DNA from: JANWWM01 sp046719715
GTDB lineage: Bacteria > Bacteroidota > Chlorobiia > Chlorobiales > Thermochlorobacteraceae
Reading direction: 5' to 3'
DNA length: 64,000 bases
NCBI GenBank assembly: GCA_046719715.1
Contig: JBDNCJ010000006.1
Span: 13,170 to 77,169 of the forward strand
The notes beneath the pieces are model-generated. The model worked only from the letters and a program-made list of their open reading frames with translations. It was not told the origin of the DNA and searched no databases. Numbering within the stretch: the stretch's first letter is position 1; each line of letters begins with the position of its first letter. Positions 42,601-50,329 of this stretch are shown here, in pieces. A program made the position numbers and the translations under genes.

Positions 42601-43427
42601 CCTTGCAACAAGGCAGCGATATTGAGTATGGACAAAATTCCGGCGTGTTCTTCCTCAACGAAAACATCGGTTGGTTTACGGGCGTGATTGGCAACAGTCC
42701 GCAAACTTCGCCCAGCCGCGTCTATCGCACCACAGATGGCGGAAATTCTTGGTCATTTACGACACTCCCACAAGGCACGGGCTTCAACATCAACATTGCC
42801 GCTTTTGATGCGAATAATGTTTTCGTGATGATGCAACAAGCCGCCCCGACCGTCCGACGTTCGACTGACGGCGGCGCCACCTTCGTCAACCCGACGCCCG
42901 GACTTTCCACGATTCCCACTGCGATTGCCGCACGCCCAAATACAAACGAACTTTATGTAACCACCTCCAACAGTATTCTCAAATCCACCGACGGCGGCAA
43001 TACTTGGACACCCGAAGCGATTCCTTCCATAATCACAAGCCTTAACTTCCTCATCTTCGCTAACGAGCGTCATGGTTGGGCTTGCGGCGCAAACGGTATG
43101 ATTGTCAAATATCAACCTGCAACGACTTCCTCCGTCGGCGGCGGCACGATTTCGGAGAAACCCTCCGCCTTCAAACTCATGCAGAACTATCCGAACCCGT
43201 TCAACCCCGCAACCACTATCACCTATCAACTTGCGGCGTTCAGCGATGTGAAGTTGGAAGTCTTCGACGTGCTCGGCAGAAAAGTCGCAACGCTTGTCAA
43301 TGCACGTCAAACGGCGGGCGCACACAGCGTCAACTTCAATGCGTCGGCTTTCGCCAGCGGCGTCTATTTCTATCGCTTGCAAGCCGGTTCATTTGTTGAA
43401 ACGAAGAAGATGATGCTCGTCAAGTAA
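39660..43427 (+). CDS. T9SS-exported subtilase-fold protease with P-domain, Ycf48-like repeats and sorting domain
   Basis: A 1255-residue extracellular protein. Order: signal peptide (1-22, ending FAFAQA); N-terminal domain (about 25-165); peptidase S8 fold (about 180-585) with D193 in GVLSDGCDG, E221 in EGTAML where the catalytic His of subtilisins would stand, D267-D268 in ITDDVRYF, and nucleophile S526 in DGTSAAAPHVAG; a PPC-like beta-domain inserted within it (about 340-430); a P/homoB domain (about 590-725); an Ig-like/cadherin region (about 740-820); about six sialidase-type BNR/Ycf48-like repeats (S/T-TDGG-TW pattern, about 825-1160); and a T9SS type-A sorting domain (about 1168-1255, MQNYPNPFNP ... 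GVYFYRLQAG). The His-to-Glu change links it to noncanonical subtilases. Secretion and surface anchoring by T9SS are inferred. Confidence 0.9.
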   Translation: MKNTRLLTLLLVLLLQTFAFAQAQESNSERTFEQLFAEKNARTPAQQKIESNILQKASAMRQAGLTSQNAQMRNASQFSDKHGVQVDEQGRVYVYLRPTKSATFEQLESIALQYGAKLGATNSEFKIVQAWIPFDKLEDVAGQAAIASIQPVLRPVTQVGSVISQGRDKSRANTIHTRYNVRGGGVKVGVLSDGCDGFQQSIASGDLIGLQVIDNSAGGAEGTAMLEIIQDVAPLSNLAFATAFGGVGGFINNIQALADAGCKVITDDVRYFGEPVYEDGPIAQKVDQVATINDVVYTSSAGNNNLETYSTDLYVGMSPVTLPQLVGTVHNFGTQASPDDNQTFSAPTSAGVSVELQWADAFGASSNDYDLYIVNLNNNTIVASGTSTQNGTQDPLEFATLSAGGTFRAVVHLKSGNPVPFKIFYRSFAGTASISLSSPAAPQIANTGGHAGANGALGCAAVNGGTTATTGSPSAIRNYSARGPVTIYNGGFPNLLETRNKPDITSFDGVRVTGNGGFPTVFDGTSAAAPHVAGIAALIRSASRNLTAAQVRNAIRNTAVDLGDAGFDPVFGFGRADAYSAVTSVLEGTAIYQNLNLLAIPDNDTTGVSVTVNVSGSGTVSYVALSLSTTHTRLGDLVVTLRSPTGTTRTLVNRSGATTGASTAQRAHIALENVGALSIGTTQTNANLIGYFRPVPDTFAFFGEAINGNWIVTVSDRAATNVGALQQVGLIINATPALAAPVFVSTPPTVVVGGSVYSYTAIAAGNPTPTLSLTTAPQGMTLNSATGAISWNTQSVAFGTYPVVVQAQNSQGTVTQEFSVTVRASDWTRQTPAAQLANFQLYEVALAGGSDTLNIWAVGSQSLQSGPTRVMRSTDGGTTWTNATGNLTTSGRAFTIGAASDQIAVVGFENGTAFRTVNGGTTWSAVTWPPPVNTFMNRVLFVSPTVGYAQGDHAPAPNLQWPVYKTTDAGATWTLTNTPNALQQGSDIEYGQNSGVFFLNENIGWFTGVIGNSPQTSPSRVYRTTDGGNSWSFTTLPQGTGFNINIAAFDANNVFVMMQQAAPTVRRSTDGGATFVNPTPGLSTIPTAIAARPNTNELYVTTSNSILKSTDGGNTWTPEAIPSIITSLNFLIFANERHGWACGANGMIVKYQPATTSSVGGGTISEKPSAFKLMQNYPNPFNPATTITYQLAAFSDVKLEVFDVLGRKVATLVNARQTAGAHSVNFNASAFASGVYFYRLQAGSFVETKKMMLVK

Positions 43428-43428
43428 A

Positions 43429-43498
43429 GAGGTTGAAGGTGAGAGGTTGAAGGTGAGAGGTTGAAGGTGAGAGGTTGAAGGTGAAAGGTTGAAAGTTG
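43429..43498. repeat. 14-bp (2 x 7) tandem repeat after the protease gene
   Basis: Four exact tandem copies of GAGGTTGAAGGTGA (43429-43484) followed by a diverged fifth. The unit is two heptads; on the other strand it reads CCTTCAA-CCTCTCA. The same CCTTCAA and CCTCTAA heptads recur in the CRISPR end at 63851-63893. It begins one base after the stop codon. Confidence 0.9.
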
Positions 43499-43520
43499 GT
43501 TAGGGATTCTCTTACAAATC

Positions 43521-43550
43521 GGGGCGGGCGTTTGGCTCGCCCCTTTTTTA
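43521..43550 (+). terminator. Terminator after the protease gene
   Basis: GGGGCGGGC pairs with GCTCGCCCC (one mismatch) around a short loop, followed by TTTTTT. This is a strong intrinsic terminator located past the tandem repeat, so the repeat is in the transcribed 3' region. Confidence 0.85.
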
Positions 43551-43586
43551 TTCAAGCGTTTCTATGATGATTGATTTTATGAAAGT

Positions 43587-44534
43587 TTAATAAATCGTCT
43601 TTGTGCTGATACTGCTTCGCAACGCGCTGAGCAGTTCTTCGATGGAACGAGAGGCTGACTCGTCGCTTCGGAACACTTTTTTCTCCATCGCTTTTAAGTT
43701 GAAGGCTGGATTTTGTCCCGAAACTTTGAAATGAAGCACGGCTGATTCAACTGTCAGACGGAGCGATTCGCGCGGAAACGGTTTGACAAGATAACGATAC
43801 ACGCTTCCTTCGTTAATCATTCGAATGGCTTGCTTTGCATCTTGCGAACTGGTCATCAAAATGGTAACAATGTTTGGATATTTGTCCTTAACTGCAATTA
43901 AAAAATCTCCGCCATTGATTTCGCCAAGTTCTACATCAGCGACAACAACGGCAATGTTATGTCTGGGAATCCATTCAAAGGCGTCGAGTGCATCGGTGGT
44001 AATGTGTGTTTTATACTTCGGCTCAAAGAAGGCTTTGAATTGCTCCAAGTGCTTGGGATTGCTGTCGACAAAGAGCAGTTCGTATTCCGATGTCCCCTCG
44101 CTTGGCATTTGAAGTGATGGAATGGCGAGAGCCGACGGTCTCGATGCGGTCATAGCACGGCGCTGCTCGGCAACGGTGCAAGCAAATCGGACGGTTTCTT
44201 TGAGTTTTTCAGCATTCCAAGGTTTGTTGATATATCGGAAAATTTCGCCGACATTGACTGAATCGACAACGGCTTGCAAATCGGCGTAACCCGTCATCAA
44301 AATTCGGATTGAGTTCGGTGAAATTTCTTTTGCACATCGCAGAAAGTCTACACCCGACATTTGCGGCATGCGTTGGTCGCTGATAACAACATCTATCGTA
44401 TTCTGTTTCAAAATTTCTAACGCGTCCGCGCCGCTTTCCGCCGTGAAAACGATGTATTCATCAAAGAGAATACTGAGCGATTGCAGAATCAGGGGTTCAT
44501 CATCAACGAATAACAGTTTCGATTGGCTTGACAT
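43587..44534 (-). CDS. Double-receiver response regulator
   Basis: A 315-residue protein with two receiver domains in tandem. REC1 (1-125): D11-D12, phosphoacceptor D53 (VVISDQRMPQMSG), and Lys in INKPW. REC2 (about 150-275): LLFVDSNPK (one acidic residue fewer than usual), phosphoacceptor in VVVADVELG, and VKPFPRE. A 40-residue Ser-rich tail follows. No output domain. It lies 137 bp downstream of the PAS histidine kinase on the same strand and is probably its partner. Confidence 0.88.
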   Translation of the reverse strand: MSSQSKLLFVDDEPLILQSLSILFDEYIVFTAESGADALEILKQNTIDVVISDQRMPQMSGVDFLRCAKEISPNSIRILMTGYADLQAVVDSVNVGEIFRYINKPWNAEKLKETVRFACTVAEQRRAMTASRPSALAIPSLQMPSEGTSEYELLFVDSNPKHLEQFKAFFEPKYKTHITTDALDAFEWIPRHNIAVVVADVELGEINGGDFLIAVKDKYPNIVTILMTSSQDAKQAIRMINEGSVYRYLVKPFPRESLRLTVESAVLHFKVSGQNPAFNLKAMEKKVFRSDESASRSIEELLSALRSSISTKTIY

Positions 44535-44621
44535 CGTAAAATAGTTTCGTGGTAAAAAAGTTTGATGCTTCAGGCTTTGCGAATAAATCAGATAATTTCC
44601 GATGACTTAGCCTAACAGTTG

Positions 44622-44647
44622 GCGGGCTGAATGTATGTTCAACCCGC
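44622..44647. repeat. Inverted repeat between the histidine kinase and double-receiver genes
   Basis: GCGGGCTGAA (44622-44631) and TTCAACCCGC (44638-44647) form a 10-bp stem with one G-U pair and a 6-nt loop. It lies just after the kinase stop. A T-run is lacking, so it may be an mRNA stem between cotranscribed genes rather than a terminator. Confidence 0.5.
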
Positions 44648-44670
44648 TCCTTTGAAACCTTGCGCCCGAC

Positions 44671-46296
44671 TTATTCGGCGAAGGGTGAATCGGCGAAGGG
44701 CGAATTTACGCTTTGCTTGCTTGCGCCAACAGGGGTTGCACTTGAAATAGGCAAGGTGATGGTAAATTCCGTTCCGCGTCCGACTTGGCTTTGCACATCG
44801 ATTTTCCCGCCGTGCTTTTCAATGATTTTGTAAGCGATAGAAAGCCCAAGCCCGGTGCCTTGTCCGACGGGCTTCGTTGTAAAGAACGGGTCAAAAATTT
44901 TCTTCAAGTTTTCGGGCGGTATGCCTTTGCCGTTGTCAATGACTTTGACCACGACGTGATTACCTTGCGTCATGGTTTTGATGGTAATTCTTCCTGTGCG
45001 CTCATCGACGGCGTGAACGGCGTTGGTGATGAGGTTCAAGAAGACTTGGTTCATTTGAGCAGGGAAGGCTTGAACCAGCGGCACTTGGGTGAACTCTTTG
45101 ATGACTTGAATGCCACCTTTGAACATGTGTCCGGCAATTTTGAGCGTCGTCTCGATATTTTCGTTCATATCAGTCGGCTTGAAGTCGGCTTCGTCCAAGC
45201 GCGAGAAGTTTTTGAGGTTGAGCACCAAGTCTTGAATTCGGTCGATGCCTTCAACCGAACTGCGAAAGAGGTTTTCGGATTCTTGCCAGATTCGGTTCTT
45301 CACTTTTTGAGCGGCGTTATCGATTTGCGAGAGAAGCAACGCGACGTCGTTTGGACTGCCATACATGATTTGCGAGCGCAGCTTTTCGTATAGTGCGATG
45401 AGTTCTTTGATTTCTTTGTTTTTGGACTCGAGCATTTCAATGTTGTTCTTGACGAATCCAAGCGGCGTGTTCATTTCGTGCGCCAAGCCTGCGACCATTT
45501 GACCGAGCGACGACATTTTTTCCGTCTGCATCATCATCACTTCATTTTGACGCGATTCTTCTCGCAGATGCGAGAGTTCGGTAACGTCCATAACGAAGGT
45601 TACTTTTTTCGGCTTGCCGTCCGTTCCGACGATTCGCGCGGCATCGGCGAGAATGGTAAGCAGTTTTCCCGACTTGTGAACCGTGTTCCATTCCCCACGA
45701 ATTTCTTTGTAGCCTGCAAGGTATTTGTCGTGCAAATCTTTCCAGAAGTCCTTTTTATCGGGCTGAACAATCATTGTGAAGGATTTACCAATCAAATCCG
45801 CAGGTTGATAACCGTAAATGTCGGAATAGGCTTTATTGACATATTCAAAAATGCAGTCTTGATTGGTGATACAGATGCCGAGTGGTGTTGCGTCGATGAT
45901 GGTTCTCAAGCGCGCTTCGCTCTGCCTAATGGCTTCGTCGACACCGGCGCCAGAGGAAATTGAAGCGGGCGCTGGCGACGGAGTAGCAGGCGCAATCGGC
46001 TGTCCGCCTTGTCGCATTTGCAGTTTTTTCAACCATTCATCGTAGCCCATGGGCGGCGGTTCGCCATTTGTAGCTGTTGGCGGAGCGTGCATCGGCGCGC
46101 CAGAGACGGGCAGTTGAAGTTGTTGCATGAATTGCTGCGTAGCAACGGAAAACTCCGACGCCAGCATACGCGGCGAAAGATTCGGCGGCAGTTGCCCCGT
46201 TTGTTGCGCCCTCATCAACTCCTCGAGCAACTCCATTTGCTCAATAGATTTCAAAGCTTTTTTGAGCGACTTTTTGATTTTTTTGTAATCGAGCAT
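44671..46296 (-). CDS. PAS-domain sensor histidine kinase
   Basis: A 541-residue soluble hybrid of a PAS sensor and HisKA/HATPase. Residues 1-45 form a basic helix (MLDYKKIKKSLKKALKSIEQ); a Pro/Gly-rich linker follows; PAS domain about 130-250 (IIDATPLGICITNQDCIFEYVNKAY); HisKA with the phospho-His in GLAHEMNTPLG near 280; HATPase_c with N-box LNLITNAVHAVDER, G1 VIDNGKGIPPENL, and GQGTGLGLSIAYKII. No transmembrane helix, so it senses a cytoplasmic signal. The ATG at 46296 is preferred over a TTG three codons upstream. The double-receiver gene follows. Confidence 0.92.
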   Translation of the reverse strand: MLDYKKIKKSLKKALKSIEQMELLEELMRAQQTGQLPPNLSPRMLASEFSVATQQFMQQLQLPVSGAPMHAPPTATNGEPPPMGYDEWLKKLQMRQGGQPIAPATPSPAPASISSGAGVDEAIRQSEARLRTIIDATPLGICITNQDCIFEYVNKAYSDIYGYQPADLIGKSFTMIVQPDKKDFWKDLHDKYLAGYKEIRGEWNTVHKSGKLLTILADAARIVGTDGKPKKVTFVMDVTELSHLREESRQNEVMMMQTEKMSSLGQMVAGLAHEMNTPLGFVKNNIEMLESKNKEIKELIALYEKLRSQIMYGSPNDVALLLSQIDNAAQKVKNRIWQESENLFRSSVEGIDRIQDLVLNLKNFSRLDEADFKPTDMNENIETTLKIAGHMFKGGIQVIKEFTQVPLVQAFPAQMNQVFLNLITNAVHAVDERTGRITIKTMTQGNHVVVKVIDNGKGIPPENLKKIFDPFFTTKPVGQGTGLGLSIAYKIIEKHGGKIDVQSQVGRGTEFTITLPISSATPVGASKQSVNSPFADSPFAE

Positions 46297-46580
46297 AGCT
46301 GTCAATGTTTGTGATTGGAGCGAGTTATGCTTCCCGTTGCCCGCTCATTGAATTAAACCTGTCTATTGCAATGTGAAAGCTATGTTTGAACACAGTTTCA
46401 TCGCATATAAAACTAACTCAATTCGTTTGTAAAGGCAAACCATGTGCCAAAGCCTTAACGATTTGGAAAAATGTTCTTTCCCTCGCGCTTGGCTTGTTTG
46501 CGTCGGCTTTGATGCACAATTTTCGCCGATTGTGGAAGAAAATACGCCAAGTGCTATGGCTCGTTTAACGGTTTAACACT

Positions 46581-47273
46581 TTATCGCTTGTCTCGATTGT
46601 ATCGCTCCAAGCGCGCTTTGGCTTCACGCTTGAAGTAGGCGTCGATGTAGGGATAGCGTTCTTCGGCTTTGAGGCAAGCGTTGAGAGAGCCGAGCGCGTC
46701 GCGGTGATTGTAGAGCGCGAAGTAGCACTCGGAAAGTCGGTAGTAAGTCATCGCTAAAAATTCACCTTCCAATTTCACTTGAAGCAAATAGAGCAAGGCT
46801 CGGTCGTAATCGCTTTCAGGCAGTGCGCCGTAAAGTATTTTCGCAAGAAAGGATTTAATTCCTCCCAGTTTTAAAATCTCGATGTTCATGGTCGCATACA
46901 CGAGCGAGGCGATGATATTTGAGGGGTCTCGTTTCAGGAGGCTATCAAGTATGGGTTTGTAGAAGTTGAGGATTTTGACGGCGGAATCGTTGGGAAGAAA
47001 ATGCGTCAGTTCAAGGTGATGCGCCGCCATCAGAAGCGTATCGTTGCTTTCACGTGCAAATTCAAGTCCCTTTGCGAGCGCGGCTTGTCGGAAGAGGGTG
47101 CTATCGGGATATTTGAACGAATAAAAAAAATACTGCCGCGAGAGTTCACGGCGCATTTGCTCTTTGAGCGAATCGGGCGACGCGTTTAAGCGCGATTCCA
47201 ACGCCGACCTTACACTATCTTGCGCGAAAAGTCCAGATGGAACAAGCAACAACAAAAACAGCACGCGCATCAT
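46581..47273 (-). CDS. Exported TPR-like protein of unknown function
   Basis: A 230-residue protein with a signal peptide (MMRVLFLLLLVPSGLFAQ, cleavage near FAQ-DS) and a helical body with repeating helix pairs, e.g. ALLYLLQVKLEGEFLAMTYYRLSECYFAL, reminiscent of tetratricopeptide repeats (given here as the YYRLSECYFAL core). Function unknown. Its start overlaps the peroxiredoxin stop by 4 nt (ATGA), so it is translationally coupled to it. Confidence 0.7.
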   Translation of the reverse strand: MMRVLFLLLLVPSGLFAQDSVRSALESRLNASPDSLKEQMRRELSRQYFFYSFKYPDSTLFRQAALAKGLEFARESNDTLLMAAHHLELTHFLPNDSAVKILNFYKPILDSLLKRDPSNIIASLVYATMNIEILKLGGIKSFLAKILYGALPESDYDRALLYLLQVKLEGEFLAMTYYRLSECYFALYNHRDALGSLNACLKAEERYPYIDAYFKREAKARLERYNRDKR

Positions 47274-47722
47274 TTTGAAACATTTTGAACTTGTGCGAGC
47301 AGTTCATTAACCGAGCGATAAACGACGGGCAAGAGTTCGCTGTGCGCATAACTCACCGTTCCCTCTTCGTCAATCAGCACGTAGGCACGCTGCGAGACGC
47401 CGAAAAAACTTAATGCGTCGTATTGCTTGGAGACCACTTTGTCTTTATCGCTTAAAATCGGAAACGGGAATTGATATTTCTCTGCAAAATTTTTCTTTGA
47501 TGCCGCGCCGTCGGTGCTGATGCCCAAAATCTGAATGCCCGCTTCTTCGAAGGCGGAAAAATTATCTCGATACGAACACAGTTGCGCTGTGCAGACGGGC
47601 GTGTTGTCGCCGGGATAAAACACGAGCAAAACCTTCTTGCCTTTAAATGACGCAAGCGAAACGCTTTTGCCGTGTTGGTCGAGGAGCGAAAAATCAGGTG
47701 CTTTTGTGCCGACAGAAATCAT
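47270..47722 (-). CDS. Peroxiredoxin (AhpE/Bcp-like)
   Basis: A thiol peroxidase of about 150 residues. Redoxin core VGTKAPDFSLLDQHGKSVSL; the catalytic loop reads GDNTPVCTAQLC, with the peroxidatic Cys preceded by Val instead of the usual PxxT/S. The second Cys five residues on matches the Bcp/AhpE pattern (CxxxxC). Start at ATG 47722 where the family begins; an in-frame TTG at 47794 would add 24 polar residues. It is upstream of the TPR-like gene and diverges from the MORN gene. Confidence 0.87.
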   Translation of the reverse strand: MISVGTKAPDFSLLDQHGKSVSLASFKGKKVLLVFYPGDNTPVCTAQLCSYRDNFSAFEEAGIQILGISTDGAASKKNFAEKYQFPFPILSDKDKVVSKQYDALSFFGVSQRAYVLIDEEGTVSYAHSELLPVVYRSVNELLAQVQNVSK

Positions 47723-47830
47723 TGATGTTTGTTGATTAAATTGTGCGATTGAAAGAACACGCTTCTTCTCATCGTCGTTCAAATTATTGCTCAACGCGCA
47801 ACTTCGAGTTGCATTTTTTCAGTTTCAAAT

Positions 47831-48247
47831 ATGCATCGAAACAGCATTTTTTTCTTTCTCGGCTCATTGATTTTGCTCGGCATTTTGGGCGCGTATTCGT
47901 TTTGGGAACTCAATCGCCATGAGGGCTTGGTCAAGGAGTATTACCGCGACGGCTCGCTTCGTTCCGAAGTCGTCTTCAAAAACGGTTTGCCCGACGACAC
48001 CGTGCGCCTTTACTACAAAAACGGCAACCTGCGCCGCCTCGCCTACTTCAAAGACGGCAAACAGCAAGGACGAACGCTCAGCTACTACGAAAACGGAACG
48101 CTCAAAGCCGATGAATACTACAAAGACAGCATGCTCGAAGGTCGATGTAAATTTTACGACCAGAACGGCGCGCTTCAATGGGAAGCGGATTTCAAAAATG
48201 GACTTATCGTTCCCGGCACGCGCAAAGACTATACGAAATCCAATTAG
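47831..48247 (+). CDS. Membrane-anchored MORN-repeat protein
   Basis: A 138-residue protein with one N-terminal helix (about 7-24, FFFLGSLILLGILGAYSF) and four to five MORN_2-type repeats of about 23 residues, each with a GxL(R/K)xE/Y...Y(K)NG pattern: YYRDGSLRSEV, YYKNGNLRRLAYF, YYENGTLKADEYY, FYDQNGALQWEADF. These repeats are widespread in Bacteroidota envelope proteins and probably mediate protein contacts. Role unknown. Confidence 0.78.
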   Translation: MHRNSIFFFLGSLILLGILGAYSFWELNRHEGLVKEYYRDGSLRSEVVFKNGLPDDTVRLYYKNGNLRRLAYFKDGKQQGRTLSYYENGTLKADEYYKDSMLEGRCKFYDQNGALQWEADFKNGLIVPGTRKDYTKSN

Positions 48248-48254
48248 AACTTTC

Positions 48255-48262
48255 TATCTTTG
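48255..48262 (+). promoter_or_regulatory. Candidate -7 element TATCTTTG upstream of the GH13-like gene
   Basis: TATCTTTG fits TAnnTTTG and lies 8 nt past the MORN stop, about 120 bp before the GH13-like start. No -33 box is evident, so support is partial. Confidence 0.35.
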
Positions 48263-48381
48263 TTTCACTGTGGCTACGCTCTTGAACACCGCTCTTCGCA
48301 TCGCACTCACGGATTAGCGTCTCGCTTTTTCATCGTTCAAATTGATTTGCAATTCAACCATTCAATTTCTGATACGCCTTC

Positions 48382-50295
48382 ATGTCTCTGTCAAAAGTTC
48401 GTTCCGCGCTTCAATCGCTTGCTTACCATCAACCCTATTTTATTCCATCGCTTTGGAAAAATCCAACTTCGGAAGCCTTAACGGCGATTGAGGTTTCTCC
48501 GAAGACATTTTTTACCGAAGTCATTGATTCCATTCTCGCGTCTCCGAAAGCGGAGATTGTGCCGACGGAAAACGGCGAGTGGTCGCGCTCGGCAGTCATT
48601 TACAATCTTTTTCCGCGTCTGACGGCGGCGTTTGACCACAATCAAAACAAACGCATTGACACCCTACCCGATGAAGCGTTGCGCGAAACCGGCACGTTTT
48701 TGAAGTGCATCGCGCTCTTGCCCTACATCAAATCGCTTGGCGCAACGGTGGTGCATCTGCTTCCGATTACGTCCATCGGCAAAGACGGCAATAAGGGCGC
48801 GCTCGGCTCGCCTTACGCGATTAAAAATCCTTACAAACTCGATGAACGACTTTCTGAACCCGCACTCAATCTTGATGTTGAAACGGAATTTGCCGCGTTT
48901 GTTGAAGCGGCACATCACTTGGGGTTACGAATCGTGTTGGAGTTTGTCTTCAGAACCGCCGCAAAAGACGGCGATTGGGTCAAAGAACACCCCGAATGGT
49001 TTTATTGGATTGATAATCGCTTGCAAGACCGAAGCCCACAGCATCGGAGCGGACTTGTCTATGGCAACCCGATTTTCTCGCGCGAAGAACTCGCCATCAT
49101 CAACGCCAAAGTCAATTCGGGCGACTTCCGCGACTTGCCGCCCCCCAGCGACCTTTATCGCTCGTTTTTCACCGACACCCCTGAAACCGTCCAACTCATC
49201 GGCGGACGATACATCGGCAAAACCAAAGATGGACGCGAATGCCGAATCCCCGGCGCATTCGCCGACTGGCCTCCCGACGATACCCAACCGCCATGGGGCG
49301 ATGTAACCTATCTCAAAATGTATGACCACCCCGATTTCAACTACATCGCTTACAACACCATTCGCATGTATTCGGCGGAACTTGCTCAACCCAAATTCGC
49401 CAATAAGCCGCTTTGGAAAAAAATCATCGGCATCATTCCCCACTATCAAGACGCCTTCGGCATTGACGGCGTAATGATTGACATGGGGCACGCGCTTCCC
49501 TTCGAACTTAAAAAAGAAATGGTGCGCGTCGCACGCGAAAAAAATCCCGACTTCGCATTTTGGGACGAGAACTTCGACATCACCCGCAAGAGCGTCGCCG
49601 AAGGCTACAACGCCGTCATGGGTAGCCTCATTTTCGTTGGTCATCAATTTGACGAGCTCAAAAAATTTCTCATGTTTTTCGCCCAACAAGGCGTGCCGAT
49701 TCCCTTTTTCGGTTCAGCGGAAAATCACAACACGCCGCGCACCGCTTCACGATTCGGCGGCGGCGAGGCGGGCGCGAATTATTCCAAATTCATTTTCGCC
49801 GTCGCTTGCGCTTATCCGACCATTCCCTTTATTCATTCAGGCATGGAACTTTGCGAATGGTATCCGGTCAATACCGGCATCGGCTTCGCGCCTTCCGACT
49901 TACAAAAATTTCCATCAGAAAAACTTGCCTTATTCAGCGAAGAGCATTACAACTGGACGGGCGGCAACGGCGTTGCGCCAATCATTCCGTTCATTAAGCG
50001 CGTGCTCGAGGTGAGAAAGAAATACGAAAAGCTTATCGTCGACCCGTCGCCCGATACGATTACATTTTTGGAGATTCCAAACAGCCCCGTGCTGGGCATC
50101 GTGCGGAGCGGCTACGGCAAAAAACTGCTCTTTTTGGCAAACGCCAATCCATACCAAACAACAGAAGTTTCCGTGCCGCTTCAAAGCGCGAAGGCGGAAC
50201 TCAAAGAGTTAATTTCAGGAGAACTTCATCGAATCGGCGACAATGTGCTCACCGTTCGGCTTGGCGCGGGCGAAAGCGCGTGGTTTGAACTTTAA
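48382..50295 (+). CDS. GH13-like (alpha-amylase superfamily) protein with altered catalytic residues
   Basis: A 637-residue protein with a TIM-barrel alpha-amylase-like core (about 65-530) preceded by a helical N-terminal domain and followed by a beta-sandwich C-terminal domain. Region I is VVHLLPITS; region II DGVMIDMGHA holds the nucleophile position D367, but the invariant Arg two residues before it is M365; region III FWDENF has E396; region IV AENHNTPR has N450 where the transition-state Asp of NHD is expected. It may be inactive, or have a changed reaction. It resembles maltosyltransferase/trehalose-synthase-like GH13 subfamilies in layout. Substrate unknown. Confidence 0.72.
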   Translation: MSLSKVRSALQSLAYHQPYFIPSLWKNPTSEALTAIEVSPKTFFTEVIDSILASPKAEIVPTENGEWSRSAVIYNLFPRLTAAFDHNQNKRIDTLPDEALRETGTFLKCIALLPYIKSLGATVVHLLPITSIGKDGNKGALGSPYAIKNPYKLDERLSEPALNLDVETEFAAFVEAAHHLGLRIVLEFVFRTAAKDGDWVKEHPEWFYWIDNRLQDRSPQHRSGLVYGNPIFSREELAIINAKVNSGDFRDLPPPSDLYRSFFTDTPETVQLIGGRYIGKTKDGRECRIPGAFADWPPDDTQPPWGDVTYLKMYDHPDFNYIAYNTIRMYSAELAQPKFANKPLWKKIIGIIPHYQDAFGIDGVMIDMGHALPFELKKEMVRVAREKNPDFAFWDENFDITRKSVAEGYNAVMGSLIFVGHQFDELKKFLMFFAQQGVPIPFFGSAENHNTPRTASRFGGGEAGANYSKFIFAVACAYPTIPFIHSGMELCEWYPVNTGIGFAPSDLQKFPSEKLALFSEEHYNWTGGNGVAPIIPFIKRVLEVRKKYEKLIVDPSPDTITFLEIPNSPVLGIVRSGYGKKLLFLANANPYQTTEVSVPLQSAKAELKELISGELHRIGDNVLTVRLGAGESAWFEL

Positions 50296-50329
50296 CTTTA
50301 CCGCCAGCACTTCATTTTTCAGCGTTGCA

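Noticed and set aside
43429..43498. Could the tandem repeat after the protease be a CRISPR or a terminator?
   Set aside because: Units are contiguous with no spacers, and the real terminator hairpin with a T-run lies just after it.
46386..46575. Short plus-strand frames between the histidine kinase and TPR-like genes (60 and 44 codons)
   Set aside because: Isolated, no ribosome site, no recognisable domain. This 280-bp gap shows no clear feature.
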